Shown here: positions 20,992-32,570 of the stretch, piece by piece
How the letters are laid out: each line of letters starts with the position of its first letter
Position numbering within the stretch: the first letter of the stretch is position 1
Assembly (NCBI GenBank): GCA_963770765.1
Contig: CAVYQS010000007.1
Span: 62,001 to 126,000, forward strand
DNA length: 64,000 bases
DNA from: CAVPCY01 sp963770765
GTDB taxonomy: Bacteria; Actinomycetota; Coriobacteriia; Anaerosomatales; PHET01
Direction of reading: 5' to 3'
Notes under the pieces: generated by a model
Told to the model about the DNA's origin: nothing
What the model saw: only the letters and a program-made list of their open reading frames with translations
The model's database searches: none
Program-made: the position numbers and the translations under genes

Positions 20992-22056
20992 TCACACCGA
21001 GACGTGTGCCTTCACACGAGCCAGACCCGCGGAGATCGCCCGTGCGCGGCGCTCTCCCACTCCATCGACCGCGTCGAGCTCGGCCACCGTCGCGCGCGCC
21101 AGCTCCGGAAGCGTTTCGAACCGCTCCACGATGCGCCCGACCACACTACCGGGTAACATCGGTATCTGAGCCAGCGCACGATAGCCCCGCGGCCTCAGAT
21201 GCTCTTCCGCGTGCTCTGATGCTTTCAGTCCCAGCTCGTGGGCGATGGACTCGGGCTCCAGGAGCCGGTCGGGCGGCAGGTCGGAGAGGCGCTCTCGGAC
21301 TGCGGTGACCTTGCGTGAGGCCGGGTCCGCAGCGTAGTCGCGCAACACGAACGTGAACTGCTCGGTCACTCCCGCACTCAGTTCGTCCGACTGCATTCTC
21401 ACCAGACGGCCTTCGGTACCAAGCTGGACCGTGTAACGACCGACCTCACGCGAAACGCGCCGCATGATCTCGAAGCGCCCGATGACCTCGGCCACGTCTC
21501 CGAGGGTCACCAGATCCTCGAACTCGAGCAGCGTCAGCCGCTCGAGCATCTCATCGAGCCGCTGGCGGTAGTTCTGGAGAGTCTGGAGCGCCTGGCTGGC
21601 CTTGGCGAGCAGCATCTCGATGTCATCGAGAGTGAGCCTTCGCCCCATCAGGTAGAGATTGACCACGTTGCGACGCTGGGAGATGGCGATCGTGAGCGCA
21701 CGGGTCTGTCGGCTGACCCGCTCGGCGGTGCGGTGGCGCATGCCGGTCTCGGCCGTGGGCAGCGAGGGGTCCGGAACGAGGTGGACGTTCGCCTTGATGA
21801 TCCGGTCACATTCCGCATCGAGGACGATCGCGCCGTCCATCTTGGCCAGCTCGAAGAGGCGCTGCGGGGTGAAGGGCATGTCGATCAGAAAGCCTCCGCT
21901 GCACAGCGGCTCCACCGACGGGGGATCGCCGATCACGACGAGGGCACCGGTGTGTGCGGAGATCATCATGTCGAGACCCTCGCGCAGACGGGTGCCGGGG
22001 GCGACTTTCCTGAGCTCGGCGCTCATGGTCTCGTCCAACGTACGCTTGTCCGCCAC
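20992..22056 (-). CDS. disA: DNA integrity scanning diadenylate cyclase DisA
   Basis: 354 aa from GTG at 22054-22056 (VADKRTLDETM), chosen because GGGAGG lies about 10 bases upstream. The DAC domain has the catalytic ELAKMDGAIVLDAEC and TGMRHRTAERVSRQT motifs that make c-di-AMP from two ATP. A helical linker and a C-terminal HhH DNA-binding domain (ELDAVDGVGERRARAISAGL) follow. In Bacillus the protein forms octamers that scan DNA. It forms the usual pair with radA upstream, which regulates DisA activity in some species. Confidence 0.96.
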   Translation of the reverse strand: MADKRTLDETMSAELRKVAPGTRLREGLDMMISAHTGALVVIGDPPSVEPLCSGGFLIDMPFTPQRLFELAKMDGAIVLDAECDRIIKANVHLVPDPSLPTAETGMRHRTAERVSRQTRALTIAISQRRNVVNLYLMGRRLTLDDIEMLLAKASQALQTLQNYRQRLDEMLERLTLLEFEDLVTLGDVAEVIGRFEIMRRVSREVGRYTVQLGTEGRLVRMQSDELSAGVTEQFTFVLRDYAADPASRKVTAVRERLSDLPPDRLLEPESIAHELGLKASEHAEEHLRPRGYRALAQIPMLPGSVVGRIVERFETLPELARATVAELDAVDGVGERRARAISAGLARVKAHVSV

Positions 22057-22127
22057 GGCGATCTTCCCTCCCCTTCTGATCACTCACGATTCTGCCAGAT
22101 GAACCGCCCTGCCGTGAGACCCATCGC

Positions 22128-23471
22128 CTAGGCGAGGGAATCCAGCGCTTCTCGGACCGTGCTCACCTGCACGAACCCCTCGTAGTCGTGTGTGCCCGCT
22201 TGAGGCGCCGCACCCACGATTCGTCCCAGCCCGAAGCGCTGTGCCTCGCGAACACGTGCCTGAGTGTGCGACACCGCCCTGACATGTCCCGTGAGCCCGA
22301 TCTCGCCGAACGCCGCCACGGCAAGCGGTACGGGGGTGTCGCGCAGTGCCGATGCCAGCGCGAGAGCGAGCGGAAGATCGACCGCCGGCTCGGCGATCCG
22401 GAGTCCGCCCGCGACCGAGACGAGGACGTCCTGACCCGCGAAAGACAGTCCGGCACGGCGCTCGAGCACGGCGAGTACCTGCAGCAGACGCGCCGTCTCG
22501 ATGCCGGTCGCAAGCCGCCGAGGCGCAGGCAGGTAGCTGGGCGTGACGAGCGCCTGTATCTCGACAAGCAACGGGCGCGAACCCTCGACCGCCGGCATGA
22601 CGACCGAGCCGGCCACCGCCTGCGTCCGCTCGGCGAGCAGACTCGCCGAGGGAGAGCCGACGCCGAGCAGACCCTCCTCGGTCATCTCGAAGATGCCGAT
22701 CTCGCTCGCAGACCCGAAGCGGTTCTTGACGGCCCGCACGATCCGGAAGGAATGGTCGCGGTCTCCCTCGAAGTACAGGACCGCGTCGACCATGTGCTCC
22801 AAGACACGCGGTCCCGCGATGGAACCATCCTTCGTCACATGGCCCACGATCAGCGTGGTCACTCCGAGGTCTTTGGCGATCCGCATCAGCCGAGCGGTGC
22901 ACGCACGCACCTGCCCGACACTGCCGGGTGCGCCAGCGAGGTCCGAGTCATACGCCGTCTGAATCGAATCCACGACCAGCACGCCCGGCGGGCGCTCTCG
23001 CACCGCCCGTTCGACAGCGACGACATCGAGCTCGGGCAGCAGCGAGACGGCCGGAGAGTCGGCACCGAGCCGCCGGGCCCTCAGGCCCACCTGACTTGGG
23101 GACTCCTCACCGCATACGTAGAGCACCTCGGCGCCGCCTGCCCCGATCGACTGAGCGGCCTGCAGAAGGAGTGTCGACTTGCCTATCCCCGGCTCACCGC
23201 CGAGAAGCACGAGCGACCCGGCGACGAGCCCTCCGCCCAGGACCCGATCGAGTTCCGCGACGCCCGACGAAAGCCGCGGCGACTCCCCCGAGCCCGCGGA
23301 GTCGAGCGAGACGCGTGTGGCTACAGGACGAGCAGCCCGGGCCGAGGGCTCGGACTGCTCGATTTCCTCCACATACGTGCCGAACTCTCCGCACTCCGGA
23401 CACCGCCCGACCCAGCGGGGCGCACCAGCTCCACAGGTCTGACACCGCCAGGTCGTGCGCGCCCGTGCCAT
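22128..23471 (-). CDS. radA: DNA repair protein RadA
   Basis: 447 aa. The N-terminal zinc finger has CQTCGAGAPRWVGRCPEC. The RecA-like core has Walker A GGEPGIGKSTL, Walker B VLVVDSIQT and the RadA-specific KNRFGSASEIGIFEM motif. The C-terminal Lon-protease-like domain (VSVAGGLRIAEPAVDLPLAL) lacks a protease Ser-Lys pair. It is a helicase-like factor in recombination. It follows clpC by 3 bases, so they are in one transcript. Confidence 0.97.
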   Translation of the reverse strand: MARARTTWRCQTCGAGAPRWVGRCPECGEFGTYVEEIEQSEPSARAARPVATRVSLDSAGSGESPRLSSGVAELDRVLGGGLVAGSLVLLGGEPGIGKSTLLLQAAQSIGAGGAEVLYVCGEESPSQVGLRARRLGADSPAVSLLPELDVVAVERAVRERPPGVLVVDSIQTAYDSDLAGAPGSVGQVRACTARLMRIAKDLGVTTLIVGHVTKDGSIAGPRVLEHMVDAVLYFEGDRDHSFRIVRAVKNRFGSASEIGIFEMTEEGLLGVGSPSASLLAERTQAVAGSVVMPAVEGSRPLLVEIQALVTPSYLPAPRRLATGIETARLLQVLAVLERRAGLSFAGQDVLVSVAGGLRIAEPAVDLPLALALASALRDTPVPLAVAAFGEIGLTGHVRAVSHTQARVREAQRFGLGRIVGAAPQAGTHDYEGFVQVSTVREALDSLA

Positions 23472-23474
23472 GGG

Positions 23475-26033
<2,559 letters not shown>

Positions 26034-26196
26034 GAACAACACCTCTCACAAACCGACGGTCGCTCAAGGGACCGATTGCACTCTACGCGAAGTATACCCG
26101 TCAGCTGCGACGCCGACGGCGACTTCACAGGATAAGCAAGCGAGGTGCCACGCAATCTAAGCGTATCGCACTCAGGTTTTGTGAATGGGCCGGGCG

Positions 26197-27696
26197 TCAG
26201 GCCTCGGGGCGCATGTGGGGGAAGAGCAGCACGTCACGGATGGACGCCGAGTCTGTCAGCAGCATCACGAGCCGGTCGATGCCGATCCCGAGGCCCCCCG
26301 CCGGCGGCATACCGTACTCCTGCGCACGCAGATAGTCCTCGTCGACCCACATCGCCTCGTCGTCCCCGGCATCCTTGGCGGCGGCCTGGGCCTCGAAGCG
26401 ACCCCTCTGGTCCACGGGATCCACGAGCTCCGAGAACGCGTTCGCGAACTCGCGGCCGGTGACGATGAGTTCGAAGCGATCGGTGAGCTCCGGATCCTCG
26501 TCGTTCCTTCTCGCCAGCGGCGAGGTCTCGGCGGGATACATCGTCACGAACGTGGGCTCCACGAGGGTGTGCTCGGCGAGCTTCTCGAACAGCTCGGTCA
26601 CCAGCTTGCCGGGGCCCCAGCTCTTCTCGGCGGGTATCTCGTGGGTCTCGCACAGCTGACGAAGCTGCTCGATCGGCGTGTGCACGCTGATGTCCACGCC
26701 GGCCGCCTCGCTGGTGAGCTCGGCCATGGTCGCCCGGCGCCACGGAGACTGCAGCGATATCGACACGCCCTGATACTCGACGTCGAGGGTGCCGAGAACC
26801 TCTCGAGCCGCGTGCGTGATGATTCCCTCGGTCAGGTCCATCATCGACTGCATGTTCCCGTAGGCCTGATACGCCTCGAGCATCGTGAACTCCGGGTTGT
26901 GCCGCGGCGACATCCCTTCGTTGCGGAACGAGCGGTTGATCTCGTAGACCCGCTCGAAACCTCCCACGAGCAGCCGCTTGAGATAGAGCTCAGGCGCGAT
27001 GCGCAGGAAGAGCGGCATGTCGAGGGCGTTGTGGTGTGTCACGAACGGCCGCGCTGTCGCACCGCCGGGGATGGGCTGCAGCATGGGGGTCTCGACCTCG
27101 AGATACCCCTGTGACTCCATGAAGCGACGAATGGCCGCGATGACGCGGAAGCGCGTCTCGAACACGCCCCGCACCTCGGGATTCGCGATCAGGTCGACGT
27201 AGCGACGGCGGTAGCGTGTCTCGGTGTCCGTGAGCCCGTGGAACTTCTCGGGAAGAGGAGAGAGCGACTTCGACAGCAACGTGACCTCAGCGGGCTGGAC
27301 CGACAGCTCTCCTCGGCGGGAGCGCAGCACGATGCCCGTGGCGCCCACCCAGTCGCCCAGATCGAGGTCTTTCACGGCCTCGAAGGCGCTGTCGCCGAGC
27401 ACGTTGACTCTGCAGAAGAGCTGGATCTCGCCGGTGGCGTCTCTCAGGACCAAGAAGGCCATCTTGCCTTGGTCGCGCTTGGCGACCAATCGCCCGGCGA
27501 CGGTGACGACGTCGTCGGTCTCAGCACCGCTCTCCAAAGCCGAGTAGCGCTCGGCCAGTTCGGCGGATCGTGCGTCGGGATTGAAGCCGTTCACGTAGGG
27601 TTCGACCCCGGCTGAGCGGAGCGAGTCGAGCTTCGCGCGCCGAACGATGAAGGGATCGTCCTCGGCAGGTGCGCCGGCGATGGGCTCGTCGGCCAC
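26197..27696 (-). CDS. lysS: lysyl-tRNA synthetase (class II)
   Basis: 499 aa. The N-terminal OB-fold anticodon-binding domain (VTVAGRLVAKRDQGKMAFLV) precedes the class II catalytic core. Motif 2 is FRNEGMSPRHNPEFTMLE and motif 3 is GLGIGIDRLVMLL. It is complete and of standard length. The start ATG is 2 bases downstream of the greA stop. The greA-lysS pair is common. Confidence 0.97.
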   Translation of the reverse strand: MADEPIAGAPAEDDPFIVRRAKLDSLRSAGVEPYVNGFNPDARSAELAERYSALESGAETDDVVTVAGRLVAKRDQGKMAFLVLRDATGEIQLFCRVNVLGDSAFEAVKDLDLGDWVGATGIVLRSRRGELSVQPAEVTLLSKSLSPLPEKFHGLTDTETRYRRRYVDLIANPEVRGVFETRFRVIAAIRRFMESQGYLEVETPMLQPIPGGATARPFVTHHNALDMPLFLRIAPELYLKRLLVGGFERVYEINRSFRNEGMSPRHNPEFTMLEAYQAYGNMQSMMDLTEGIITHAAREVLGTLDVEYQGVSISLQSPWRRATMAELTSEAAGVDISVHTPIEQLRQLCETHEIPAEKSWGPGKLVTELFEKLAEHTLVEPTFVTMYPAETSPLARRNDEDPELTDRFELIVTGREFANAFSELVDPVDQRGRFEAQAAAKDAGDDEAMWVDEDYLRAQEYGMPPAGGLGIGIDRLVMLLTDSASIRDVLLFPHMRPEA

Positions 27697-27698
27697 GG

Positions 27699-28172
27699 CT
27701 ATCGCTTGATCGAGACGATGACGTACTCGATGATCGAACCGCGCGGAGTGGTGACCTCTACGGTCTCGCCCTTCTTGTGGCCCATGATCGCCTGACCCAC
27801 GGGAGACTCGTTGCTGATGCGGTCATGCGTGGGGTCCGCCTCGGCGGATCCGACGACCTGGTAGAGGTGCACGTCACCGGTCTCGACGTCCTTGATCTCG
27901 ACTTTGGAGCCGAGGGTGACCTTGTCGCTCTTCTTGGGCGCATCGATGATCGTCGCGTGAGCGAGGATCTGGTTGATCTCGATGATTCGGCTCTCGACCC
28001 ACGCCTGCTCGTTCTTGGCGTCGTCGTACTCGGAGTTCTCGGAGATGTCGCCGAACTCCTTGGCCTCCTTGATCCGCTCTCCGACTTCGCGGCGGCGAAC
28101 CGTCTCGAGGTGCTGCAACTCATTCTCGAGCTTGACCTGGCCCTCTGGGGTAAGCGCGACCTCTTTGTGCAT
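27699..28172 (-). CDS. greA: transcription elongation factor GreA
   Basis: 157 aa factor that stimulates RNA cleavage by backtracked RNA polymerase. The N-terminal coiled coil contains the acidic tip segment GDISENSEYDDAKNEQ, whose Asp/Glu act in the secondary channel. The C-terminal FKBP-like domain has SPVGQAIMGHKKGETVEV. The chosen start (MHKEVALTPEGQVKLENEL) has GAGGAG upstream. Confidence 0.97.
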   Translation of the reverse strand: MHKEVALTPEGQVKLENELQHLETVRRREVGERIKEAKEFGDISENSEYDDAKNEQAWVESRIIEINQILAHATIIDAPKKSDKVTLGSKVEIKDVETGDVHLYQVVGSAEADPTHDRISNESPVGQAIMGHKKGETVEVTTPRGSIIEYVIVSIKR

Positions 28173-28229
28173 TGATCTGCTCCTCGGGATCGTGCGCCGG
28201 GTGCGTCCGGTCGCCACGACCGTAGCGTA

Positions 28230-28303
28230 CGGGCTGCCCCTCGTAGAGGTAGCAGCCCGCCGAAATGTCCACGAAAGTATAGCCGAATATCGCACCCTGG
28301 CAA
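28230..28303 (-). promoter_or_regulatory. greA promoter and leader hairpin
   Basis: On the minus strand TTGCCA (28298-28303) and TATACT (28276-28281) are 16 bases apart, a good housekeeping promoter reading towards greA. The leader then holds an 8-bp hairpin (CGGGCTGC with GCAGCCCG, 28230-28259). No U-run follows it. It could be the end of the tatA transcript or an attenuating structure for greA. Confidence 0.55.
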
Positions 28304-28344
28304 GCACCGCGTATCAGGCGCAGCCAAACTGGGCCGAGGAGGGT

Positions 28345-28590
28345 CTAGACCGAGGCGTCCTCGGTCTTCTTGGCCTCGTCGGAAGCGGCTTCTGACTTCG
28401 CCGCGGGGATCGCAGCCTGGTCGGCCGACTCCTCGTCCTTGTCGTCCTTGCCCTCCATGCCCTCCCGGAGATCCTTCATCGCCTTGCCGAACATCTTGCT
28501 CAGCTTGGGAATCTGCTTCGGGCCGAACAAGACGAGAACGATCACGAGGATGATGGCCAACTCTGTGGGCCCGAGTCCGAAGATCCGCAT
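28345..28590 (-). CDS. tatA: Sec-independent translocase subunit TatA/E
   Basis: 81 aa. An N-terminal membrane helix (LGPTELAIILVIVLVLFGP) is followed by the conserved KQIPKLSKMFGKAMKDLREG amphipathic helix and an acidic/Ala-rich tail. No tatC is next to it in this window. A Tat system is needed here, since the hydrogenase small subunit carries a twin-arginine signal. Confidence 0.93.
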   Translation of the reverse strand: MRIFGLGPTELAIILVIVLVLFGPKQIPKLSKMFGKAMKDLREGMEGKDDKDEESADQAAIPAAKSEAASDEAKKTEDASV

Positions 28591-28672
28591 GTCTTCCCTA
28601 CCTCCAGTCGATCGGTCAACGGCCGATGCCGGTCAGCCGAGTGTACGCACGAACGCTAGCGTACCATCTGCG

Positions 28673-29329
28673 TTAAGCACTCGCCACGCCATCGGTGCGG
28701 GACAGATAGTAGAGCGTGTGAAGCATCTCCCGCACCGGATCCGTGTTGTGCAAGGTCACATCATCGGGAACCACGACGAACGAAGGCGAGTAGTTGAGGA
28801 TGACCTTCACGCCGGCGTCGCACAACAAGTCGGCGGCCACCTGAGCGTTGTCCGGTGGAACCGCGATGACGCCGAATCTGATGTTCTGCTCGGCGACGAC
28901 TCGGCGAAGCTCCTTCACATCGCGAACGATCAAGTCGGCGATGCGCTGACCCACCTTGCGTGGATCGGAATCGAATATGCCGGCCACGACGAAGCCGCGC
29001 GCGCGCAGCCCTTCGTAGCTCGCAACGGCAGCCCCGAGGTTCCCGGCGCCGAGAATCGCGATCCGGTGTGCATGATCCGAGCCCAGGATGTGCTGGATCT
29101 GATCGACCAGCATCGCGATGTCGTAGCCCACGCCGCGCTTCCCGAACGACCCGAAGTAGGCGAGATCGCGCCTGATCTGAGCGGCATTGACCTCGGCGAG
29201 CTCGGACAGGCGTGCCGATGAGACCGTCTGCCGCCCCTCGCTGCGCAGGTGCAGCAGGACGTTCAGATAGTAGGGAAGCCGCTCGATGACTCCCTGGGGA
29301 ACACGCACGTGATCGTTTGACCCACTCAC
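28673..29329 (-). CDS. rex: redox-sensing transcriptional repressor Rex
   Basis: 218 aa. The N-terminal winged helix has the recognition segment AAQIRRDLAYFGSFGKRGVG. The Rossmann domain with GAGNLGAA binds NAD(H). The end has HTLYYLSRTDG, the domain-swapped helix of Rex dimers. When the NADH/NAD ratio rises, Rex leaves its operators and energy genes are expressed. The start (MSGSNDHVRVP) is GTG. A matching palindrome sits in its own promoter, and another lies at the hydrogenase promoter in this window. Confidence 0.96.
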   Translation of the reverse strand: MSGSNDHVRVPQGVIERLPYYLNVLLHLRSEGRQTVSSARLSELAEVNAAQIRRDLAYFGSFGKRGVGYDIAMLVDQIQHILGSDHAHRIAILGAGNLGAAVASYEGLRARGFVVAGIFDSDPRKVGQRIADLIVRDVKELRRVVAEQNIRFGVIAVPPDNAQVAADLLCDAGVKVILNYSPSFVVVPDDVTLHNTDPVREMLHTLYYLSRTDGVASA

Positions 29330-29380
29330 GGAACATACCTCGAATCGCTGCCGGACGATTCAGCGGCCTGACACCCGGAT

Positions 29381-29409
29381 ATCGTAACAAGTGTTACAAA
29401 CACCCACAA
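29381..29409 (-). promoter_or_regulatory. rex promoter with Rex-type operator
   Basis: On the minus strand TTGTGG (29404-29409) and TACGAT (29381-29386) are 17 bases apart. The spacer and -10 contain the palindrome TTGTAACACTTGTTACGA (29382-29399), with 7-base arms around a 4-base centre as in Rex sites. This suggests autoregulation. The same 7-4-7 palindrome is at 56557-56574. Confidence 0.65.
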
Positions 29410-29433
29410 GGCGCAGGATGCGTCCGCGGGTTG

Positions 29434-30585
29434 TCAGTTCGCGCGGGTCTCCAAGAGCGCGAGAAGATCCGCCCTGGTCACGATGCCCACCAAGCGACCG
29501 TCCCCAACGACGAGCAAGGCACCCGGTTTGTCCCCGGCGAGCCGTGCGATGAGCGTGTCGACGCTCGTGGACTCGTCGACCAGAAGCTCATCCAGATTCC
29601 GGTCCGTGACATCGAGTGCGCTCACGAAGGGCCAGTCCGACCGGTCGACCCGTTTGACGTCGGGCAGGGTCACCAAGCCCACGATGGCACCCTCGCTCAT
29701 CACGGGATAGCGGCTGTGGCGAGCGCCCAGGAAGTGGCTGTGGACGAGCTGGTCGAGCATCAGGTCGCCGTGCACGTACTCGGGAGCCGGGGTCATGATC
29801 GCTGAGACGTTCACCCCGGCGAGGCGCGACTTCACCTCCTGTTGGCGGTAGGCGGCACCCGCCAGCGAAGCGATGAACCAGCCGATCAGCCCGAACCAGA
29901 TCAAGTCCGCTCGACCATTGAGCACGCCGGTCACGGCGGCCGCCACCATGAGCCAGCCGAGAACCTGCCCGGACCGAGACGCCCACCGTGTGGCCTTGAG
30001 CAGATCGCCTGTGAGCGCCCACAGGATCGAGCGCAGCACCCTTCCTCCGTCGAGCGGGAAGCCGGGCAGGAGGTTGAACAGCCCGAGCGCGAAGTTGATG
30101 ACGGCAAGGTACTGCAGCGGCGCCCAGACCCACCACGGCATGCCCCGAGTCGTCGTCGCCACGTACGCGACGAAGCAGACCGCCGCGATCAGCAGGCTCA
30201 TCCCCGGCCCTGCGGCGGCCATGAGGAACTCGCGCCCGGGAGAACGAGGCTCCTCGTCCATCTGGGCGACACCGCCGAAGATGAACAGCGTGATCTTCTC
30301 CACCGTGCCACCCTCTGCCTTGACGACCAGGGAATGGGACAGCTCGTGAGCTACCACAGACGCGAAGAACAGCAGAGAGGTGACGGCACCGACGAGCGCA
30401 AGGGCGAGGCCGGGTGCGCGGGCGGCCTCCGATATCGACGGGAAGTAGCTCGTCGACAGTGAGAACGTGACCAACCCGAATATCACGAGCCAGCTCGCGT
30501 TGACCTCGACCGGAATCCCGAAGATCTTTCCGATCCGTATGGAGGGTACGTCGAACAAGAAGGGCCTCCGCTTTGTAGCGTGCAC
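29434..30585 (-). CDS. site-2 protease family membrane metalloprotease with CBS domains
   Basis: 383 aa. About six membrane helices hold the zinc site: HELSH in FFASVVAHELSHSLVV and the third ligand in NLLPGFPLDGGRVL. Two C-terminal CBS repeats follow (SAIMTPAPEYVHGD... and TSVDTLIARLAGDKPGALLV), which usually bind adenosine nucleotides. This is the Rv2625/SpoIVFB-like M50 class that cuts substrates within the membrane. The substrate here is unknown. No anti-sigma gene is adjacent. Confidence 0.9.
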   Translation of the reverse strand: MHATKRRPFLFDVPSIRIGKIFGIPVEVNASWLVIFGLVTFSLSTSYFPSISEAARAPGLALALVGAVTSLLFFASVVAHELSHSLVVKAEGGTVEKITLFIFGGVAQMDEEPRSPGREFLMAAAGPGMSLLIAAVCFVAYVATTTRGMPWWVWAPLQYLAVINFALGLFNLLPGFPLDGGRVLRSILWALTGDLLKATRWASRSGQVLGWLMVAAAVTGVLNGRADLIWFGLIGWFIASLAGAAYRQQEVKSRLAGVNVSAIMTPAPEYVHGDLMLDQLVHSHFLGARHSRYPVMSEGAIVGLVTLPDVKRVDRSDWPFVSALDVTDRNLDELLVDESTSVDTLIARLAGDKPGALLVVGDGRLVGIVTRADLLALLETRAN

Positions 30586-30617
30586 GAGGTGGTGCCGGGC
30601 AACGAGATCGTGTCGAG

Positions 30618-31415
30618 TTAGAAGGCCGCGCCCTCAAGCGCGCTGGCACAGATGCAGTCACGCTTCGTCGGAAGCTGCGGGATCATTCCGTAGATCAGCT
30701 CCTTCACCTTGCTGTTGTTCTCGTTGAAGACCCGCACGACCTCATCGTTGGTCACCGGCGCGACACCCTCCATGCCCGCATCGTAGTCTGTGATGAGCGA
30801 GATGTTCACGTAGCAGATCTCGAGCTCCCGAGCGAGATAGCACTCGGGGTACTGAGTCATGTTGATGACTTCCCATCCCTGGCCGGCGAACCATCTCGAC
30901 TCGGCGCGTGTCGAGAACCGCGGACCCTGGATCACCACGACCGTCCCTGTGCCGTGCGCCGTGATCCCCGCGCGGTCAGCGGTCTCGACCGCGATGCTCC
31001 GCATCGTGGGACAGTACGGGTCTGCGGACGAGACGTGAGTCGTGATCGGTCCGTCGTAGAACGTGTCCTTGCGGCCGCTGGTGCGGTCGACGAACTGGTC
31101 GCAGATGACGAAGTGGCCGGGCTCGACGTGTTTCTGGAGCGACCCACACGCGTTGGGGCCGATGATCTGGGAGACGCCGAGCTCCTTCATCGCCCACAGA
31201 TTCGCCCTGAAGTTGATCATGTGCGGAGGCAGCTGGTGCTCCTTGCCGTGACGCGGTAGGAAGGCGACGGCCCTCCCCCCGATCTCACCCACCATGACCG
31301 GAGATGAGGGTGCCCCGAACGGCGTGTTGAGGCGATACTCCCTGGGATCGTCGAGCAGCTCGTAGAAGCCGCTCCCCCCAAAGACACCGATCTCGACCAT
31401 AGGCAGCTCTGACAT
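30618..31415 (-). CDS. S-methyl-5'-thioadenosine phosphorylase-type purine nucleoside phosphorylase
   Basis: 265 aa. It cleaves MTA or a related purine nucleoside with phosphate. Motifs: phosphate-binding GVFGGSGFYELL, FLPRHGKEHQLPPHMINFRA, GPNACGSLQKH, the family signature VVIQGPRFSTRAESRWF and the base/substrate segment NMTQYPECYLA. The last motif fits MTA phosphorylase (MtnP) better than hypoxanthine-type enzymes, but this cannot be fixed by sequence. The C-terminus has paired Cys (DCICAS). Confidence 0.88.
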   Translation of the reverse strand: MSELPMVEIGVFGGSGFYELLDDPREYRLNTPFGAPSSPVMVGEIGGRAVAFLPRHGKEHQLPPHMINFRANLWAMKELGVSQIIGPNACGSLQKHVEPGHFVICDQFVDRTSGRKDTFYDGPITTHVSSADPYCPTMRSIAVETADRAGITAHGTGTVVVIQGPRFSTRAESRWFAGQGWEVINMTQYPECYLARELEICYVNISLITDYDAGMEGVAPVTNDEVVRVFNENNSKVKELIYGMIPQLPTKRDCICASALEGAAF

Positions 31416-31507
31416 CTGGGCTCCTCCTCAGGCACGGGTATCGACACTCGTTCGCTCACAAGATTCTAGACGATGTTCGTACCCCGGAACCGAGGTCGTC
31501 AGCCCGA

Positions 31508-32506
31508 CTATGCGGTCAGCCGAAAGTGCTGAGCATCCTCGGCGGGTTCGACCGGACGATCGTCTTCGAGGGCCCGCGGGGCGTAGAGCGGACGTCGAAA
31601 CAGATTGCCCGCGTCGGTCCACGCCTCCTCGGCACGGGAGGCACCGGAGAGCGCCTGCATGAAGCCTGCGGCCTTCGCATCCAGATTGTCGACGTGGTGG
31701 ACGAGCAGCGCTTCGATCGTCGATGGACGCTTGGGCGAGCCCCATTCGAGTTCGCCGTGGTGGGACAGCACCGCGTGCTCCAACCGTTGGCGAACCCCGT
31801 CGGCCAGAGCGACCCTGACCGCCTGTTCGTGGATTCGACGCACCCCCAAGCTGACGTGTCCCAAGAGCCGGCCCTCGTCTGTGTACTCGATGGCGGTATC
31901 CCACGAGAGCTCGTCGATCTTGCCGATGTCGTGAAGGAGCGCGGCGGTCACGAGCAGATCTCGATCGACGCCCTCGTATGAGCCGGCGATCCGCGCGCAC
32001 ATGGCAGCCACCGCGTTGGTGTGTTCGATCAGCCCGCCGAGATACGCATGATGGAGCGATTGCCCGCCGGGGCATCGGGAGAACCGAGCGAAGAGCTCCT
32101 TGTCTCCGAAGATCGCCCGAAGCAGCAGGCGCAAACGCTGGTCGGAGACCGACCGGACCAACGAGGTGAACTCGGCGGCCATCTCATCGGCGGTCCGGGG
32201 ACTCGAGGCGATCAGGTCGGATGGGTCCCATGACTCCGCCGCGCGCAGGCGCTCGAGAGAGACACGACGAGCGCCGCGATAGGTCGTGAGCACGCCCTGC
32301 ACACTGACAACCGAGCCGACCGGAACGTCGAGCGCCACTCGCGGCGGCCGAAACTGGACCCCGCCTATCGAGCCCGTCTTGTCGGCGAGCTCCACCGCGA
32401 GGAAGGCCTCACCGGTCCGCGCGGCCCTGACCTCTTTCGAGCGCAGCAACAGGGTGGCGTCGACCCGTGACCCTTCGGTGAGTTCGTTGATGTATCGCGC
32501 CTGCAT
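31508..32506 (-). CDS. OB-fold/HD-domain protein (YhaM-like 3'-5' exoribonuclease)
   Basis: 332 aa. The first ~95 residues form an OB fold (VDATLLLRSKEVRAARTGEAFLAVEL region). The HD domain has HHAYLGGLIEHTNAVA, LLHDIGKIDELSW and a later LSHHGE. This order is that of B. subtilis YhaM, which trims RNA 3' ends. A different HD hydrolase function is possible. The start is MQARYINEL. Confidence 0.85.
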   Translation of the reverse strand: MQARYINELTEGSRVDATLLLRSKEVRAARTGEAFLAVELADKTGSIGGVQFRPPRVALDVPVGSVVSVQGVLTTYRGARRVSLERLRAAESWDPSDLIASSPRTADEMAAEFTSLVRSVSDQRLRLLLRAIFGDKELFARFSRCPGGQSLHHAYLGGLIEHTNAVAAMCARIAGSYEGVDRDLLVTAALLHDIGKIDELSWDTAIEYTDEGRLLGHVSLGVRRIHEQAVRVALADGVRQRLEHAVLSHHGELEWGSPKRPSTIEALLVHHVDNLDAKAAGFMQALSGASRAEEAWTDAGNLFRRPLYAPRALEDDRPVEPAEDAQHFRLTA

Positions 32507-32570
32507 GGGTCCACCTGACCGATGTCCTTGATCCGTTTCGTCTCGGTCAAGCTACCGTGTGGCTCTGACA

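Noticed and set aside
26034..26196. CtsR or CIRCE operator upstream of clpC
   Set aside because: I looked for GGTCAAA repeats and TTAGCACTC-type repeats and found none.
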